A DNA stretch of 64,000 nucleotides from Paraburkholderia bonniea (GCF_009455625.1 NZ_QPEQ01000001.1:1674001-1738000), one strand, 5' to 3'; positions 1 to 9,142 are shown, counted from the stretch's first letter. Program-made: numbers and translations. Notes: generated by a model not told the origin, from the letters alone.

Positions 1-2
1 TA

Positions 3-1811
3 AGCGATATCGCCAAGGACGAAGGCCAGACCATCGTGTTCATCGACGAAATTCATACGATGGTTGGCGCGGGCAAGGCTGAAGGTGCGATGGATGCGGG
101 CAATATGCTCAAGCCAGCGCTGTCGCGTGGCGAGCTGCATTGCGTGGGCGCAACCACACTCGATGAATACCGCAAGTACATCGAAAAAGACGCCGCGCTC
201 GAGCGCCGTTTCCAGAAAGTGCTGGTAGACGAGCCCACGGTCGAGGCCACGATTGCCATCCTGCGCGGTTTGCAGGAGCGCTATGAGCTGCACCATGGCG
301 TTGATATCACCGACCCGGCGATCGTCGCGGCGGCTGAGCTTTCGCATCGCTACATCACGGACCGCTTTTTGCCGGACAAGGCGATTGACCTGATCGACGA
401 AGCCGCTTCGAAGATCAAGATGGAAATTGATTCGAAGCCGGAAGTGATGGACCGTCTGGACCGTCGCCTGATCCAGTTGAAGATCGAGCGCGAAGCCGTC
501 AAGAAAGAAAAAGACGAAGCATCGCAAAAGCGCTTGCAACTGATCGAAGAAGAAATCGAACGACTGAACCGCGAATATTCGGATCTCGAAGAAATCTGGA
601 CCGCTGAAAAAGCAGCGGTGCAGGGCAGTGCCCAACTGAAGGAAGAGATCGAGAAAACGCGGGCTGAAATCACCCGGCTGCAGCGTGAAGGCAAGCTGGA
701 GAAAGTTGCCGAGCTGCAATATGGCAAGCTGCCACAGCTTGAGGCACAGCTTAAGCACGTCACGCAGGCCGAAGCCAGCGAGCAGAACAATCCGGCACGT
801 CCGCGATTGCTGCGCACCCAGGTGGGCGCGGAAGAAATTGCGGAAGTGGTGTCACGTTCGACTGGCATCCCCGTGTCACGGATGATGCAAGGCGAGCGTG
901 AAAAGCTGCTGCAAATCGAAGAGAAACTGCACGAGCGCGTGATTGGCCAGGACGAAGCGATTACCGCCGTGGCCGATGCGATCCGGCGCTCGCGCGCTGG
1001 GCTGGCTGATCCGAACCGGCCGTATGGTTCGTTTCTCTTCCTGGGTCCAACCGGTGTGGGTAAAACCGAACTGTGCAAAGCCTTGGCATCGTTCCTGTTT
1101 GATTCGGAAGATCATCTGATCCGTATCGACATGAGCGAGTTCATGGAAAAGCACAGCGTCGCTCGCCTGATTGGTGCGCCGCCGGGCTATGTCGGCTACG
1201 AGGAAGGGGGATACCTGACCGAAGCGGTGCGCCGCAAGCCGTATAGCGTGATCTTGCTGGATGAGGTCGAGAAGGCGCATCCGGACGTGTTCAACGTATT
1301 GCTTCAGGTGCTCGATGATGGACGCATGACTGATGGCCAGGGGCGGACCGTCGACTTCAAGAACACGGTAATCGTGATGACATCCAACCTTGGTTCGCAC
1401 GTGATCCAGTCGATGGTGGGCGAATCACAGGAAGCGGTGAAGGATGCTGTCTGGGAAGAAGTGAAACTCCATTTCCGGCCTGAGTTCCTGAACCGGATTG
1501 ATGACGTGGTGGTATTTCACGCGCTTGATCGCTCGAATATCCAGTCGATTGCGAAGATCCAGCTACAGCGGTTGCAAGAGCGTCTGTCGAAGCTCGATAT
1601 GCAGTTTGTCGTGTCCGATGAGGCCCTGGAACATATCGGCAAGGTGGGTTACGACCCGTTGTTCGGCGCACGGCCGCTGAAGCGTGCGATTCAGCAAGAG
1701 ATCGAAAACCCGATCGCCAAGCTGATTTTGTCTGGCAGGTTTGGCCCGAAAGATGTGATTCCGGTCGATCTGAAAGATGGTCAGTTGGTGTTTGAGCGAG
1801 TGGTTCACTAA
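3..1811 (+). CDS. clpB: ATP-dependent disaggregase ClpB, 3' part (5' end outside window)
   Basis: ClpB is a hexameric AAA+ chaperone that, with DnaK, pulls polypeptides out of aggregates in the cytoplasm. The window opens inside the first ATPase domain: Walker B FIDEIHT, then sensor-1 [16 protein letters not shown] and the arginine-finger ERRFQ follow at once. A long charged coiled coil (roughly bases 430-780) is the ClpB-specific middle domain. The second ATPase domain shows Walker [10 protein letters not shown], Walker [12 protein letters not shown] and sensor-2 [11 protein letters not shown]. About 600 of the usual ~860 residues are present; the N-domain and first Walker A lie upstream. 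The frame is open to the left edge, so the GTG at 36 is an internal valine. Identification is secure because the middle domain and both AAA modules are in ClpB order. Confidence 0.97.
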   Translation, partial: SDIAKDEGQTIVFIDEIHTMVGAGKAEGAMDAGNMLKPALSRGELHCVGATTLDEYRKYIEKDAALERRFQKVLVDEPTVEATIAILRGLQERYELHHGVDITDPAIVAAAELSHRYITDRFLPDKAIDLIDEAASKIKMEIDSKPEVMDRLDRRLIQLKIEREAVKKEKDEASQKRLQLIEEEIERLNREYSDLEEIWTAEKAAVQGSAQLKEEIEKTRAEITRLQREGKLEKVAELQYGKLPQLEAQLKHVTQAEASEQNNPARPRLLRTQVGAEEIAEVVSRSTGIPVSRMMQGEREKLLQIEEKLHERVIGQDEAITAVADAIRRSRAGLADPNRPYGSFLFLGPTGVGKTELCKALASFLFDSEDHLIRIDMSEFMEKHSVARLIGAPPGYVGYEEGGYLTEAVRRKPYSVILLDEVEKAHPDVFNVLLQVLDDGRMTDGQGRTVDFKNTVIVMTSNLGSHVIQSMVGESQEAVKDAVWEEVKLHFRPEFLNRIDDVVVFHALDRSNIQSIAKIQLQRLQERLSKLDMQFVVSDEALEHIGKVGYDPLFGARPLKRAIQQEIENPIAKLILSGRFGPKDVIPVDLKDGQLVFERVVH

Positions 1812-1913
1812 GCTCATCGGGCTTGTCAACCAAGGCCACCAGACACCCAGCCGCAGCGGTGCAGGTCGTGCGGTTGCGGTTGGGTAGTGATTTGGTCATG
1901 GTTGGGTAATAAA

Positions 1914-1947
1914 GGGCAGCGGACTGTATCTTCCGCTGCTTTTTTTT
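1914..1947 (+). terminator. Rho-independent terminator of clpB
   Basis: A 7-bp stem GCAGCGG (1916-1922) / CCGCTGC (1933-1939) is followed directly by a run of eight T (1940-1947). It lies about 100 bases after the clpB stop and separates clpB from the toxin-antitoxin promoter. Confidence 0.85.
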
Positions 1948-1976
1948 ATGGTTTTTTCGTCTGAAATAAAACTACA

Positions 1977-2029
1977 TTTTTCGGACAAGATTGCATAATG
2001 TCCGAAAAAAATATATAAATATCGGACAT
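1977..2029 (+). promoter_or_regulatory. Palindromic promoter/operator of the AbiE-type module
   Basis: A perfect inverted repeat TTTTTCGGACA (1977-1987) / TGTCCGAAAAA (1999-2009) has an 11-base spacer, and a third CGGACAT half-site lies at 2023-2029. A plausible promoter, TTGCAT (1991-1996), 17 bases, TATAAA (2014-2019), sits within these repeats, so a bound repressor would block it. AbiEi antitoxins of other AbiE systems bind inverted repeats and repress their own operon; applying that here is inference. The region is much more AT-rich than its surroundings. Confidence 0.6.
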
Positions 2030-2038
2030 GGAGGACTC

Positions 2039-2731
2039 ATGTCTGAACTCAAGTCTCATATTACTGACGCGATGGGCGCGGCTGACTCCGCCCACGTCTG
2101 GGTGCCAACTGACTTTGCCCACTTGGGCAACCGTGATGCCATCGACAAAATCCTGCAGCGCATGGTGCAGGCGGGAGCATTGCGGCGCATCGCCAGAGGG
2201 CTATATGACAGGCCCCGGCTCAACCCGTTGACCCAGCGCCTCACGACGCCGGATTATCGTGCGGTGACGGAAGCCATCGCGCGCCGGGATCACCTGCGCC
2301 TGCTAGTCGATGGCATGACTGCGGCGAATGATCTTGGTTTGAGCGATGCCGTCCCTGCTCGTGTTGTTATTCATACCGACACCCGCCGTCGTGCCGTCCA
2401 ACTGGACAAGCTCACCATCGAGTTCAAGCAGACCGCCCCCAGTCGCCTTTACTGGGCGGGGCGTCCAGCCATGCGCGTCGTCCAGGCGCTGCACTGGCTC
2501 AAAGACACATTGGCTTCGGAGCGTTTTTCTACGCTGGGCAAACTGGCCAGCTTGCTGGCTGATCCGGTCCACGGCGTGGCGCTCTGCCAGGATTTGCGTG
2601 AGGGTTTCCACATGCTGCCGGCGTGGATGCAAAGCCTGTTGCGTGAGATCCCCGGATGCGATCTGCAAGCTGCGTTGAGCACGGCAGGTCAAGCAGTGGC
2701 TGCCGTCACTTCGCTGCAGGAGGTCCGTTGA
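2039..2731 (+). CDS. AbiEi-type antitoxin / transcriptional regulator (DUF6088-like)
   Basis: This 230-residue protein looks like the antitoxin half of a type IV (AbiE) toxin-antitoxin pair. Its N-terminal ~60 residues (from HVWVPTDFAHLGNRD through GALRRIARGLYDRP) match the winged-helix start of AbiEi/DUF6088 proteins, in which the wing ends with a G-L-Y motif. The rest would be the domain that neutralises the toxin. I chose ATG 2039 because GGAGGA precedes it; the longer frame from 1991 would begin inside the promoter palindrome. Its stop overlaps the TTG start of the next gene, so translation is probably coupled. AbiEi proteins usually repress their operon cooperatively, and the palindrome just upstream fits that. 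Function rests on family and context. Confidence 0.8.
   Translation: MSELKSHITDAMGAADSAHVWVPTDFAHLGNRDAIDKILQRMVQAGALRRIARGLYDRPRLNPLTQRLTTPDYRAVTEAIARRDHLRLLVDGMTAANDLGLSDAVPARVVIHTDTRRRAVQLDKLTIEFKQTAPSRLYWAGRPAMRVVQALHWLKDTLASERFSTLGKLASLLADPVHGVALCQDLREGFHMLPAWMQSLLREIPGCDLQAALSTAGQAVAAVTSLQEVR
2718..2730 (+). promoter_or_regulatory. Strong ribosome binding site fixing a TTG start
   Basis: AGGAGG at 2718-2723 lies four bases before TTG 2728-2730, which overlaps the antitoxin stop TGA (2729-2731). This near-perfect Shine-Dalgarno sequence decides the toxin start; the in-frame ATG at 2656 is buried in the antitoxin gene. Confidence 0.75.
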
Positions 2732-3807
2732 ATCCTGCATTTCAAGCTGTCATTACCGCCACCGATGCCGAACGGCGAGACTTGTTCCTCGGGGCCGCAA
2801 CTCGCCTTGGTACCGCAGTACAGAATGTCGAAAAAGATTTCTGGGTCTGCTGGACGCTCGATGCCTTGTTCAACGGGCTGGCGGCGGGGGGACCCCGCCT
2901 GTTGTTCAAAGGCGGGACGTCGCTTTCCAAAGCTTTTGGCTTGATTTCCCGTTTTTCAGAAGATATTGACATCACGGTGTTTCGTACTGATTTGGGACAG
3001 GAAGTCGAGGTTGCTGAGTTGCGTGCACTGAGCGGAAAGAAACGCCGCGCCCGTCTCGAAGCAATTCGAGATGCTTGCCAGACCTATATCGCCGGACCTT
3101 TGAGCGCGCAGTTCACTCGCCTCGCTGCTTCGGTGATTCCTGAGGATCGCTTTCGCCTGGAGCTCGATCCTTCCGACAAGGACGCTCAGAGCCTGTTGTT
3201 CTGGTATCCCTCGGTTACGGCCACCACTGGCGATTACATTCGCTCCGCTATCAAGATTGAGGCGGGTGCCAAATCGGCGCTCGATCCGCATACCGCGGCC
3301 TTCGTCGCACCGTATGTCACACAGGACCTCCCCGAGCTGGATTTAAACGTGACGAATGTCATGACGGTGAAGCCCGAACGCACCTTCTGGGACAAGATCA
3401 TGATCTTGCACGGCTTACGCCAGTGGCATGACTGTCGCGGTGAGCTAAGGCACGGCGGGCAACGCGTCTCACGTCATTACTATGATGTGCATCAATTGTT
3501 GCAGGCAGCGTCGGCGGCCACATGGCTGACCGATTACAGGCTGGCAATCGACTGTGCCGATCACGCGAGCATGTTTTTCGGCAGTGCGGATTTGAGGCTC
3601 GATCTTGCCGCGCCCGGTACGTTCACGCTGGCTCCCAGTCAAGGGATGCGAGATGCCCTTGAACGGGACTATGACGCAATGGCTGGGATGGTTTTCGGCG
3701 ACGTTCCTCGATTTGATGCGGTGCTGGAGAGCGCGAAACGCTTCGAGCAAAGCGTCAATGGCGCTGCAATGAGCTTGCTGGCCACGGCAGGGATACGGCG
3801 CTCATGA
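2728..3807 (+). CDS. AbiEii/AbiGii-family nucleotidyltransferase toxin
   Basis: This 359-residue protein belongs to the AbiEii toxin family (DUF1814, DNA polymerase beta-like fold). Characterised members are nucleotidyltransferases whose activity causes reversible growth arrest, and in phage systems abortive infection. Visible motifs in order: EKDFWV near residues 35-40; GGTSLSK at 62-68; the catalytic acidic pair in SEDIDI at 77-82; and RTFWDKIMILH in the C-terminal half, the conserved FWDK element of this family. All expected catalytic residues are present, so it is probably active. It starts at TTG with a 4-base overlap with the antitoxin gene and would be co-transcribed with it. The substrate (GTP, tRNA or other) cannot be read from sequence. 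Confidence 0.85.
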   Translation: MNPAFQAVITATDAERRDLFLGAATRLGTAVQNVEKDFWVCWTLDALFNGLAAGGPRLLFKGGTSLSKAFGLISRFSEDIDITVFRTDLGQEVEVAELRALSGKKRRARLEAIRDACQTYIAGPLSAQFTRLAASVIPEDRFRLELDPSDKDAQSLLFWYPSVTATTGDYIRSAIKIEAGAKSALDPHTAAFVAPYVTQDLPELDLNVTNVMTVKPERTFWDKIMILHGLRQWHDCRGELRHGGQRVSRHYYDVHQLLQAASAATWLTDYRLAIDCADHASMFFGSADLRLDLAAPGTFTLAPSQGMRDALERDYDAMAGMVFGDVPRFDAVLESAKRFEQSVNGAAMSLLATAGIRRS

Positions 3808-3909
3808 ATCTTTTGCCTTACCAGGCTCAGGTCGGGTGCTTCTGAAAAACCTTGGCGAACGGCGATGCTGGAGTGGCTTTCCAGCTTGCCTCCACGCCAT
3901 ATCAGCAAA

Positions 3910-3948
3910 AAAAACGGGCCTGGCACATTGTGCCCAGGCCCGTTTTGC
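3910..3948. terminator. Bidirectional terminator between the toxin gene and the YidB gene
   Basis: AAAACGGGCCTGG-CACA at the left pairs with TG-CCCAGGCCCGTTTT at the right, giving a strong GC stem with A and T tracts on either side. The flanking genes converge here, so it can serve both. Confidence 0.8.
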
Positions 3949-4004
3949 CGCCGGAGCGGCAATTATCCAGTCATCAATCTATGAGCGTTCGCGCAACGCG
4001 GAGC

Positions 4005-4457
4005 TCACGCTTTTTTCTCAGCGTCGCTTTTGCCACCGAACAATGAAGCCAGACCACCCAGGCCGCCCAGCGCACCGAGAATCGCGCTTGGATTGAGCTT
4101 GCCTTCACTCGGTACTTCGCCATTCGGCGTGGCCGCATTCACCACGTGCGGCAGCACTTGCGAGAGCAGGCCAGTGACTTGTTCCGGCTGCATCCCTGCC
4201 TTGGCGGCGAGGCCACTGACGGTGTCCTGGCCGAGTACGTTTTGCAGCACGCTAGCGGCGATTGGCAAATTGGCACCATTACCGATCCAGGATTTGATGA
4301 TGTCGCCGGCGCCTTTTTCCTGAAACTGCTGAATCAGGCCGTTCAGGCCGCCCGGCTGGTTATTTACGAATTCAAGAGCGGTAGCAATCAGGGCTTGTTT
4401 GCTGCCGCTTTCAGGCGATTTGCCAAGCAGGGAACCGAGGGTGTCGAGTAGGCTCAT
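4005..4457 (-). CDS. YidB family protein (DUF937)
   Basis: A 150-residue YidB/DUF937 protein. The start MSLLDTLGSLLGK, the NQPGGLNGLIQQF segment and the ..GLLSQVLPHVVNAATPNG.. helix are typical; a Gly/Leu-rich tail with a lysine-rich end follows. No enzymatic residues are evident and the molecular role of the family is not established. I set the start at 4457 because upstream codons lack family similarity and GAGAGACC precedes this ATG. It stands alone on the minus strand behind the bidirectional terminator. Confidence 0.85.
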   Translation of the reverse strand: MSLLDTLGSLLGKSPESGSKQALIATALEFVNNQPGGLNGLIQQFQEKGAGDIIKSWIGNGANLPIAASVLQNVLGQDTVSGLAAKAGMQPEQVTGLLSQVLPHVVNAATPNGEVPSEGKLNPSAILGALGGLGGLASLFGGKSDAEKKA

Positions 4458-4647
4458 GGTGGTCTCTCTGGAGCGCTGGCGCGTGATAGAGCGCCAGCAA
4501 AGTGAAAATGCCGTGCCTTGGCACGGCGGCGAATGGACAACGGCAAACGGCTTCTGGTGCGCTATGGGATTCAATCCGGGGTTCAAACACATGTCAGTCA
4601 CACCGCCACCCGTTGTTTCTGAAAATTGAGCGGATCAAACCCGCGGG

Positions 4648-5211
4648 TCAGACGCCTGATGCTGCGGCGGCCGATGCGGCTTTGCTCTTCTTGGCTTTTT
4701 TTGCTTTTTTAGGCTCTTTCGCGCTGCTGTCTGATGCGGCGGCGCTGGTTGTTGCCGTTGTTGCAGCATCTGAGGCGGCTGTTGAGCTCTTTTTAGTTTT
4801 CTTCTTTGATTTGGCCGTTTCAGCCGGTGTGCTGGCAGCTGGTGCGGCGCTTTCTGCTGCGGTTGTGGCTGCGGCGCTCGCGGCTGGCTTGCGTGCTGCT
4901 TTGGCTGGTGCGGGTGCTGCCTTAACACCACTTGGGGGCGCTGACGAACCATTCACCGTCAAACCGGCTGCTTCGAGATGGGTCACCGATTTCGAGCCAA
5001 TACCCTTGACGCGATTGGCCAGATCATCAGCATCCTTAAATGGACCATGCTGATTACGCTCATCAATAATTGCTTTAGCGTGAACCGGACCGATACCTTT
5101 AATGGATTCGAGAGCGGCTTGATCGGCGGAGTTGACTTCGATGGCAGTGGCTAAACCGGCGGACATTGACAGAACCAGCGCGGCGCATAACAGCAAAAGC
5201 TTCTTCAGCAT
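4648..5211 (-). CDS. ComEA-like secreted helix-hairpin-helix protein with Ala/Lys-rich tail
   Basis: A 187-residue protein with a signal peptide (residues 1-23, ending SAGLATA) and a ComEA-type double helix-hairpin-helix domain at about 24-85 (VNSADQAALESIKGIGPVHA and VKGIGSKSVTHLEAAGL). ComEA proteins bind double-stranded DNA in the periplasm during natural transformation. The final ~95 residues are low-complexity Ala/Pro/Lys/Ser, resembling basic histone-like tails; this could increase nonspecific DNA affinity. No other competence gene is adjacent, so a role in DNA uptake is inferred from the domain only. Confidence 0.8.
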   Translation of the reverse strand: MLKKLLLLCAALVLSMSAGLATAIEVNSADQAALESIKGIGPVHAKAIIDERNQHGPFKDADDLANRVKGIGSKSVTHLEAAGLTVNGSSAPPSGVKAAPAPAKAARKPAASAAATTAAESAAPAASTPAETAKSKKKTKKSSTAASDAATTATTSAAASDSSAKEPKKAKKAKKSKAASAAAASGV

Positions 5212-5479
5212 GGCAAAGACTCCATTGAGGGTAAAGCATTGAAAACGAGCCGCTTGACTTATCCATCAGGCATTGCGCTTAAACACAGGATAAATTCCGG
5301 ACTCGATTAACGAAAACGGTCGATTTATACCGCTCAATTCTCATCAAGTAAATCATTGTGTCCAGAATTTAACTAATTAGCCTGTTTAATAAGCGAATTG
5401 ACGGTAGTTAATATGTAAGGTTTATGCGGTTTGCCTACTTTCAGCCATGCCTGAAGGGCTCAAGCGGGCTCAGACGGGA

Positions 5480-6853
5480 TCAGGCCGGTGCGGACATGCT
5501 TTGCTGATCCTGCTGATACCGCGCGCTGACCGAACGCCAGTACAGCAGCAAGCCTATGCCTGCAATGGCCAGGCTAAGCAGGTTAGCGACCCAGAAGCCA
5601 GGCGCACCGGCAAGCCATGCGGGCGTCAGCCCCGTGAGATTGAAGCCGAGCACGTAGCCACCGCCCAGCCCAACGCCCCATAGCGCGACAGCATAGATCA
5701 CGGTAGGGACCACGGCGACCTTGTAGGCTCGCAGCACGAAAGCGGTGCTGACCTGTAACGCGTCGAACACGTGATAGAACACCACCAGCGCGACCAGCGG
5801 CATAGCGGCGGCGACCACCTGGGCATTAGGCGTGTAGGCAGCGATGATCCATGGCCGCAGCACCAGCACAATCACGCCATAGAAGCTCGCCAACCCGCAG
5901 GCCAGCATGATCCCGTGGCGTGCCAGCGTGTGGGCAGTGTCATAGCGTTGTGCGCCAAGCGCCTGAGCGACGAGGGTCGAAACCGCCACGCCGATCGACA
6001 GCGGGGTCATATACAGCACAGCGCCGATATTGCCCGTGATTTGATGCCCGGCAAGCGTCGTGGTGCCAAAGCGCGCAATAAACAGCGCCATGAAAGTGTA
6101 GGAGGTGACCTCGATCAGATACGACAGGCCTAGCGGAATACCAAGCTTCAATTGCGCAGCCTGGCGCTGCCAGACCGGCCAGCAAAAGTGCGAAAAAATG
6201 GCGAAAGGCTGAAATACTGTCAGCCGGGTTAGCAGCGTGAGGCCCACCAGCGCCAGCACCCAGTTAATCGCAATCGTGGCGAGCGCGCAGCCAGGCCCAC
6301 CAAGCGCGGGAATCCCGAGGCCGCCAAAGATCAGCAAAGTGTTGAGCGGAAACTTGATGAGCAATGCGGCGATTTGCAAAATCATGACCAGGCGCGGTCT
6401 GCCGATCGCGTTGGTGATCGAGCTATAGACCCGAAATACGAGGCTCGCGGGCAAGCCAAACGACAAGATCCGCAGATAAGCTTCTGTGCGCTCGCGCAGC
6501 GCGTCAGGCGCACGCGCGATATCCAGCAGTGGGCCCGGAAAGTAAAGAATGACGCAGCCTAGCGTCATCAGTCCGAGTACCAGCCAGAACGACTGCCGGA
6601 CCTCCTCGCCGATTTCCTGATAGCGGCGCGCGCCGTACAGCTGGGCCGTAATGGGCTGCAGCGCGGTCAGGATGCCAGTCAGGCCGATATAGACCGAGAC
6701 GTAAATCGACGAGCCAAGGCCTAGTGCCGCCAGATCCAGCGCGGAAAACCGGCCCACCATTGCGGTGTCGATCACGGTGAAGGCGATGATGGCTAACTGG
6801 CCGATCAGGACCGGCCAGGCCATGGCGATGATTTTGCGGATATCGCTGAACAT
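5480..6853 (-). CDS. MATE family multidrug/cation efflux transporter (NorM-like)
   Basis: 457 residues with about twelve hydrophobic segments arranged as two similar halves. The start region (MAWPVLIGQLAIIAFTVIDT, then MVGRFSALDLAALGLG) carries the MATE signature: P and Q in helix 1 and the VG-x-x-S/T turn. MATE proteins export cationic drugs or metabolites in exchange for Na+ or H+ across the inner membrane. It lies after the glycosyltransferase gene on the same strand, 80 bases apart, with a 10-bp tandem repeat filling that gap. The substrate is not predictable. Confidence 0.92.
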   Translation of the reverse strand: MFSDIRKIIAMAWPVLIGQLAIIAFTVIDTAMVGRFSALDLAALGLGSSIYVSVYIGLTGILTALQPITAQLYGARRYQEIGEEVRQSFWLVLGLMTLGCVILYFPGPLLDIARAPDALRERTEAYLRILSFGLPASLVFRVYSSITNAIGRPRLVMILQIAALLIKFPLNTLLIFGGLGIPALGGPGCALATIAINWVLALVGLTLLTRLTVFQPFAIFSHFCWPVWQRQAAQLKLGIPLGLSYLIEVTSYTFMALFIARFGTTTLAGHQITGNIGAVLYMTPLSIGVAVSTLVAQALGAQRYDTAHTLARHGIMLACGLASFYGVIVLVLRPWIIAAYTPNAQVVAAAMPLVALVVFYHVFDALQVSTAFVLRAYKVAVVPTVIYAVALWGVGLGGGYVLGFNLTGLTPAWLAGAPGFWVANLLSLAIAGIGLLLYWRSVSARYQQDQQSMSAPA

Positions 6854-6860
6854 GCTGGGG

Positions 6861-6930
6861 GTGTGCCTGGGTGTGCCTGGGTGTGCCTGGGTGTGCCTGG
6901 TTATGCCTCGTTGTGTCTGGATGCGCCTGG
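6861..6930. repeat. 10-bp tandem repeat, seven units, upstream of the MATE gene
   Basis: Four exact head-to-tail copies of GTGTGCCTGG (6861-6900) are followed by three degenerate copies (TTATGCCTCG, TTGTGTCTGG, ATGCGCCTGG). The array begins eight bases from the MATE start codon, within its untranslated leader, and ends four bases from the upstream gene's stop. The 10-bp period is close to one helical turn. Confidence 0.9.
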
Positions 6931-6933
6931 TTT

Positions 6934-8736
6934 TTAGCTAGTTGACGGCAGGTTGCCAGCTGATTGCTGCCTTGCGGCTGCCTGGTTATGTTTCGCCCGC
7001 CACGCACGCCGTTTGAGTGGTGGCTGAGGCCGGTCGATCCGCACATAGAGGCGAAACCGCTCATCACGGTCTGCTACGCGACGGCCTTCCCAGACCAGCT
7101 TCCAGACAAAATCCGACATCGAACTCGGTTCGCCAAAGTCCTGCGTATCCTGGCGCAAGATCACATCGCAATCTTCATTGAAGGCGAAGTGCATCTTGCC
7201 GAAATAGGCAAACGTGGCAATTTGCGCGTTCCCCAGACGCACTGGCGAAATGCAGGTGTAGTCCGCTGGCAGATGGCTGGCCACCTGTTCAGCAACGTCC
7301 TTGTAAGTTCGGCTGTAGTTGACAACGGGCAGCCAGAGCGTCATTAGCAGCACCCACATCAACGTGGTTCCCGCGCTGGACAGAACGACACTGCGCCAGA
7401 GCACCTTCGGATGGCGCGCCAGACGCCACCGCACGAGGAAGAACCAGCAAACGGTGACGGCCACCGCGCAGACAAAAGACAGGATTTTGAATTCTGGCGT
7501 GAAGCCCGGTGCCAGGCGCGCAAGGTTGCGTGCCAGTGGTTGCGGAAAGCCCGTCATGCCTGCCAGCCAGACTAGCCAGACAAAGCTGCCAAGAATGGTG
7601 AAACTCAAGAGCGCGAACCAGTCGATGGCGTTGATCGTGCCTCGCTTGAGTGTGGGCAACGCGAAGGTGGCGAGCACGGCCAGCGGCGGCAGCAGCAGCA
7701 TATAGAGCCGGTTCGCCTGGTGGCTTTGCAGTGCAATCAGCAGCAGCAGCGGGGCGATCACGGAGAGCGGCACCGCGATATGCGGCGCGCGGCGCAGTCC
7801 GGCCCAGCTAAACCAGGCCCAAATGGCTAGCGGCCAGGCGGGCCAGGTAAATAACGGCAGATTTTTCAGCGCGTAACGGAGTACGGAACCCGGTGGGCCA
7901 GAAAAGGCATCCACGCTATCGTGCATCCACTGGTTGAGAAACCAGACGGCATCGTCCGGGAAAGCCGCCAGCGCCGCCAGTGGCCAGACCAGCGCTACCG
8001 CGAGCGCGACAGGCAGGCCTGCCAGCAGGAGCCAGCGCGAACGCATTTCGCGCACGAAAAGCTGCAGGGCAAGCGTTCCGGCGAGTAGCGCACCCACCAG
8101 CACTGGCGCGCTGGCCAGCATCATGAGCCCAAGCGCCAGACCCCATAACAGCGCGCCTTGCAGCGGGCGGTCCATCATTCGCACCAGCCCGTAAGCCAGC
8201 ATTGAGATGCACGCAAACTGGGCGAGAAGTGGCGTGGCTTCGTGGCCCCGTTCTGCGAGGCCAAAGCACGCGAGCAAGATCAGTAGCGCACCATCGGCCA
8301 GCGTGCGGCCGTAGTCGCGCGGCTCAGGTTCGCCACCGAACGCATATTTGAAAGGTTGAACTTCGGCGCGCCGGCCGAGCAGATAGGCGCTGTACCAGAC
8401 AAATGCGCAGGCAACGCAAAACAGCAGACCGGTAAAGACACGTGACGCATTGCTGGGATCGACCCACGGTGCCAGCATCCGGATCGCACTGGCACCAAGC
8501 CAGTAGCCTAGCGGGCCATCGCTGGTGATGTATTTGCCGACCAGATTGGGTAGCAGCCAGTCGTGGGCGTTGCCGTTGGCCATGGTCCACATCACGCCAA
8601 AGCCGGCTGCGTCTTCGTTTTTCCAGGGATCGCGGCCAAATAGTCCAAATGACGCGTAGACGATGCAGATGGTCAGCAGCAGCCAGCGCGGTAGCGCACT
8701 GGTCGCGGAAGCCGTGAGGCGAACGACAGATCTCAT
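6934..8736 (-). CDS. Glycosyltransferase family 39 / ArnT-like membrane protein
   Basis: About 600 residues with 10-12 transmembrane segments and a C-terminal periplasmic-type domain, the layout of lipid-linked sugar transferases of the GT-C fold (ArnT, protein O-mannosyltransferase relatives). The first loop holds GRDPWKNEDAAGF, with the acidic pair expected of the GT-C active site, followed by a GPLGYWLG segment. Such enzymes transfer a sugar from an undecaprenyl or polyprenyl carrier to lipid A, protein or glycan outside the cytoplasmic membrane. The start is taken at ATG 8736 just before the first transmembrane helix; a GTG at 8841 would add 35 residues without a family match. The acceptor is unknown. 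Confidence 0.75.
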   Translation of the reverse strand: MRSVVRLTASATSALPRWLLLTICIVYASFGLFGRDPWKNEDAAGFGVMWTMANGNAHDWLLPNLVGKYITSDGPLGYWLGASAIRMLAPWVDPSNASRVFTGLLFCVACAFVWYSAYLLGRRAEVQPFKYAFGGEPEPRDYGRTLADGALLILLACFGLAERGHEATPLLAQFACISMLAYGLVRMMDRPLQGALLWGLALGLMMLASAPVLVGALLAGTLALQLFVREMRSRWLLLAGLPVALAVALVWPLAALAAFPDDAVWFLNQWMHDSVDAFSGPPGSVLRYALKNLPLFTWPAWPLAIWAWFSWAGLRRAPHIAVPLSVIAPLLLLIALQSHQANRLYMLLLPPLAVLATFALPTLKRGTINAIDWFALLSFTILGSFVWLVWLAGMTGFPQPLARNLARLAPGFTPEFKILSFVCAVAVTVCWFFLVRWRLARHPKVLWRSVVLSSAGTTLMWVLLMTLWLPVVNYSRTYKDVAEQVASHLPADYTCISPVRLGNAQIATFAYFGKMHFAFNEDCDVILRQDTQDFGEPSSMSDFVWKLVWEGRRVADRDERFRLYVRIDRPQPPLKRRAWRAKHNQAAARQQSAGNLPSTS

Positions 8737-9044
8737 GCAGATTGACAGGTATTGGAGAAGCGGTTTGGGCGGCTGCGATGCGGATGGCAGCCAGTGGGCA
8801 AGCGGCTTCGCATTGTAGACGGGCGATACGGGGTACGTCACGGCCGGGAAAGACGAATGTAGCTAAGGAATGCAGCCAGCGGCAGCCAGTGTGGTGCAGT
8901 GGCGCGCTGAGGTATAGCGGGAAAGCCGTGAAAAACATCACGCCGGATGCCAGAGAGCAGGCAGGGCAGGCGGCTGGTGGTCGCATTGCGGTCACGACGC
9001 TACGTGTGAACCGGCAGGTGGCGTGAAAGATAGCTACAGAAGAT
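8737..9044. other. Intergenic stretch, nothing recognised
   Basis: About 300 bases upstream of the glycosyltransferase gene and beyond the rpmE2 terminator. No RNA gene, strong promoter or convincing small ORF is visible; the short frames have no ribosome binding site or recognisable product. Confidence 0.4.
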
Positions 9045-9072
9045 AAAAAAGGCAGCTAGCGCTGCCTTTTTT
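9045..9072. terminator. Terminator downstream of rpmE2
   Basis: A perfect palindrome: AAAAAAGGCAGC (9045-9056), TAGC loop, GCTGCCTTTTTT (9061-9072). On the minus strand it ends in six T, about 70 bases after the rpmE2 stop, and it can work in both directions. Confidence 0.85.
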
Positions 9073-9142
9073 ACGATCTCTTTAAGACTCCGGTTCAGCC
9101 TGGGCTGTAACGGGGGAGCTGGGAGAAACTACTGGCCACTGC

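Noticed and set aside
350..1078. A 242-codon minus-strand frame inside clpB
   Set aside because: Ser/Arg-rich shadow of a conserved coding region; no family features.
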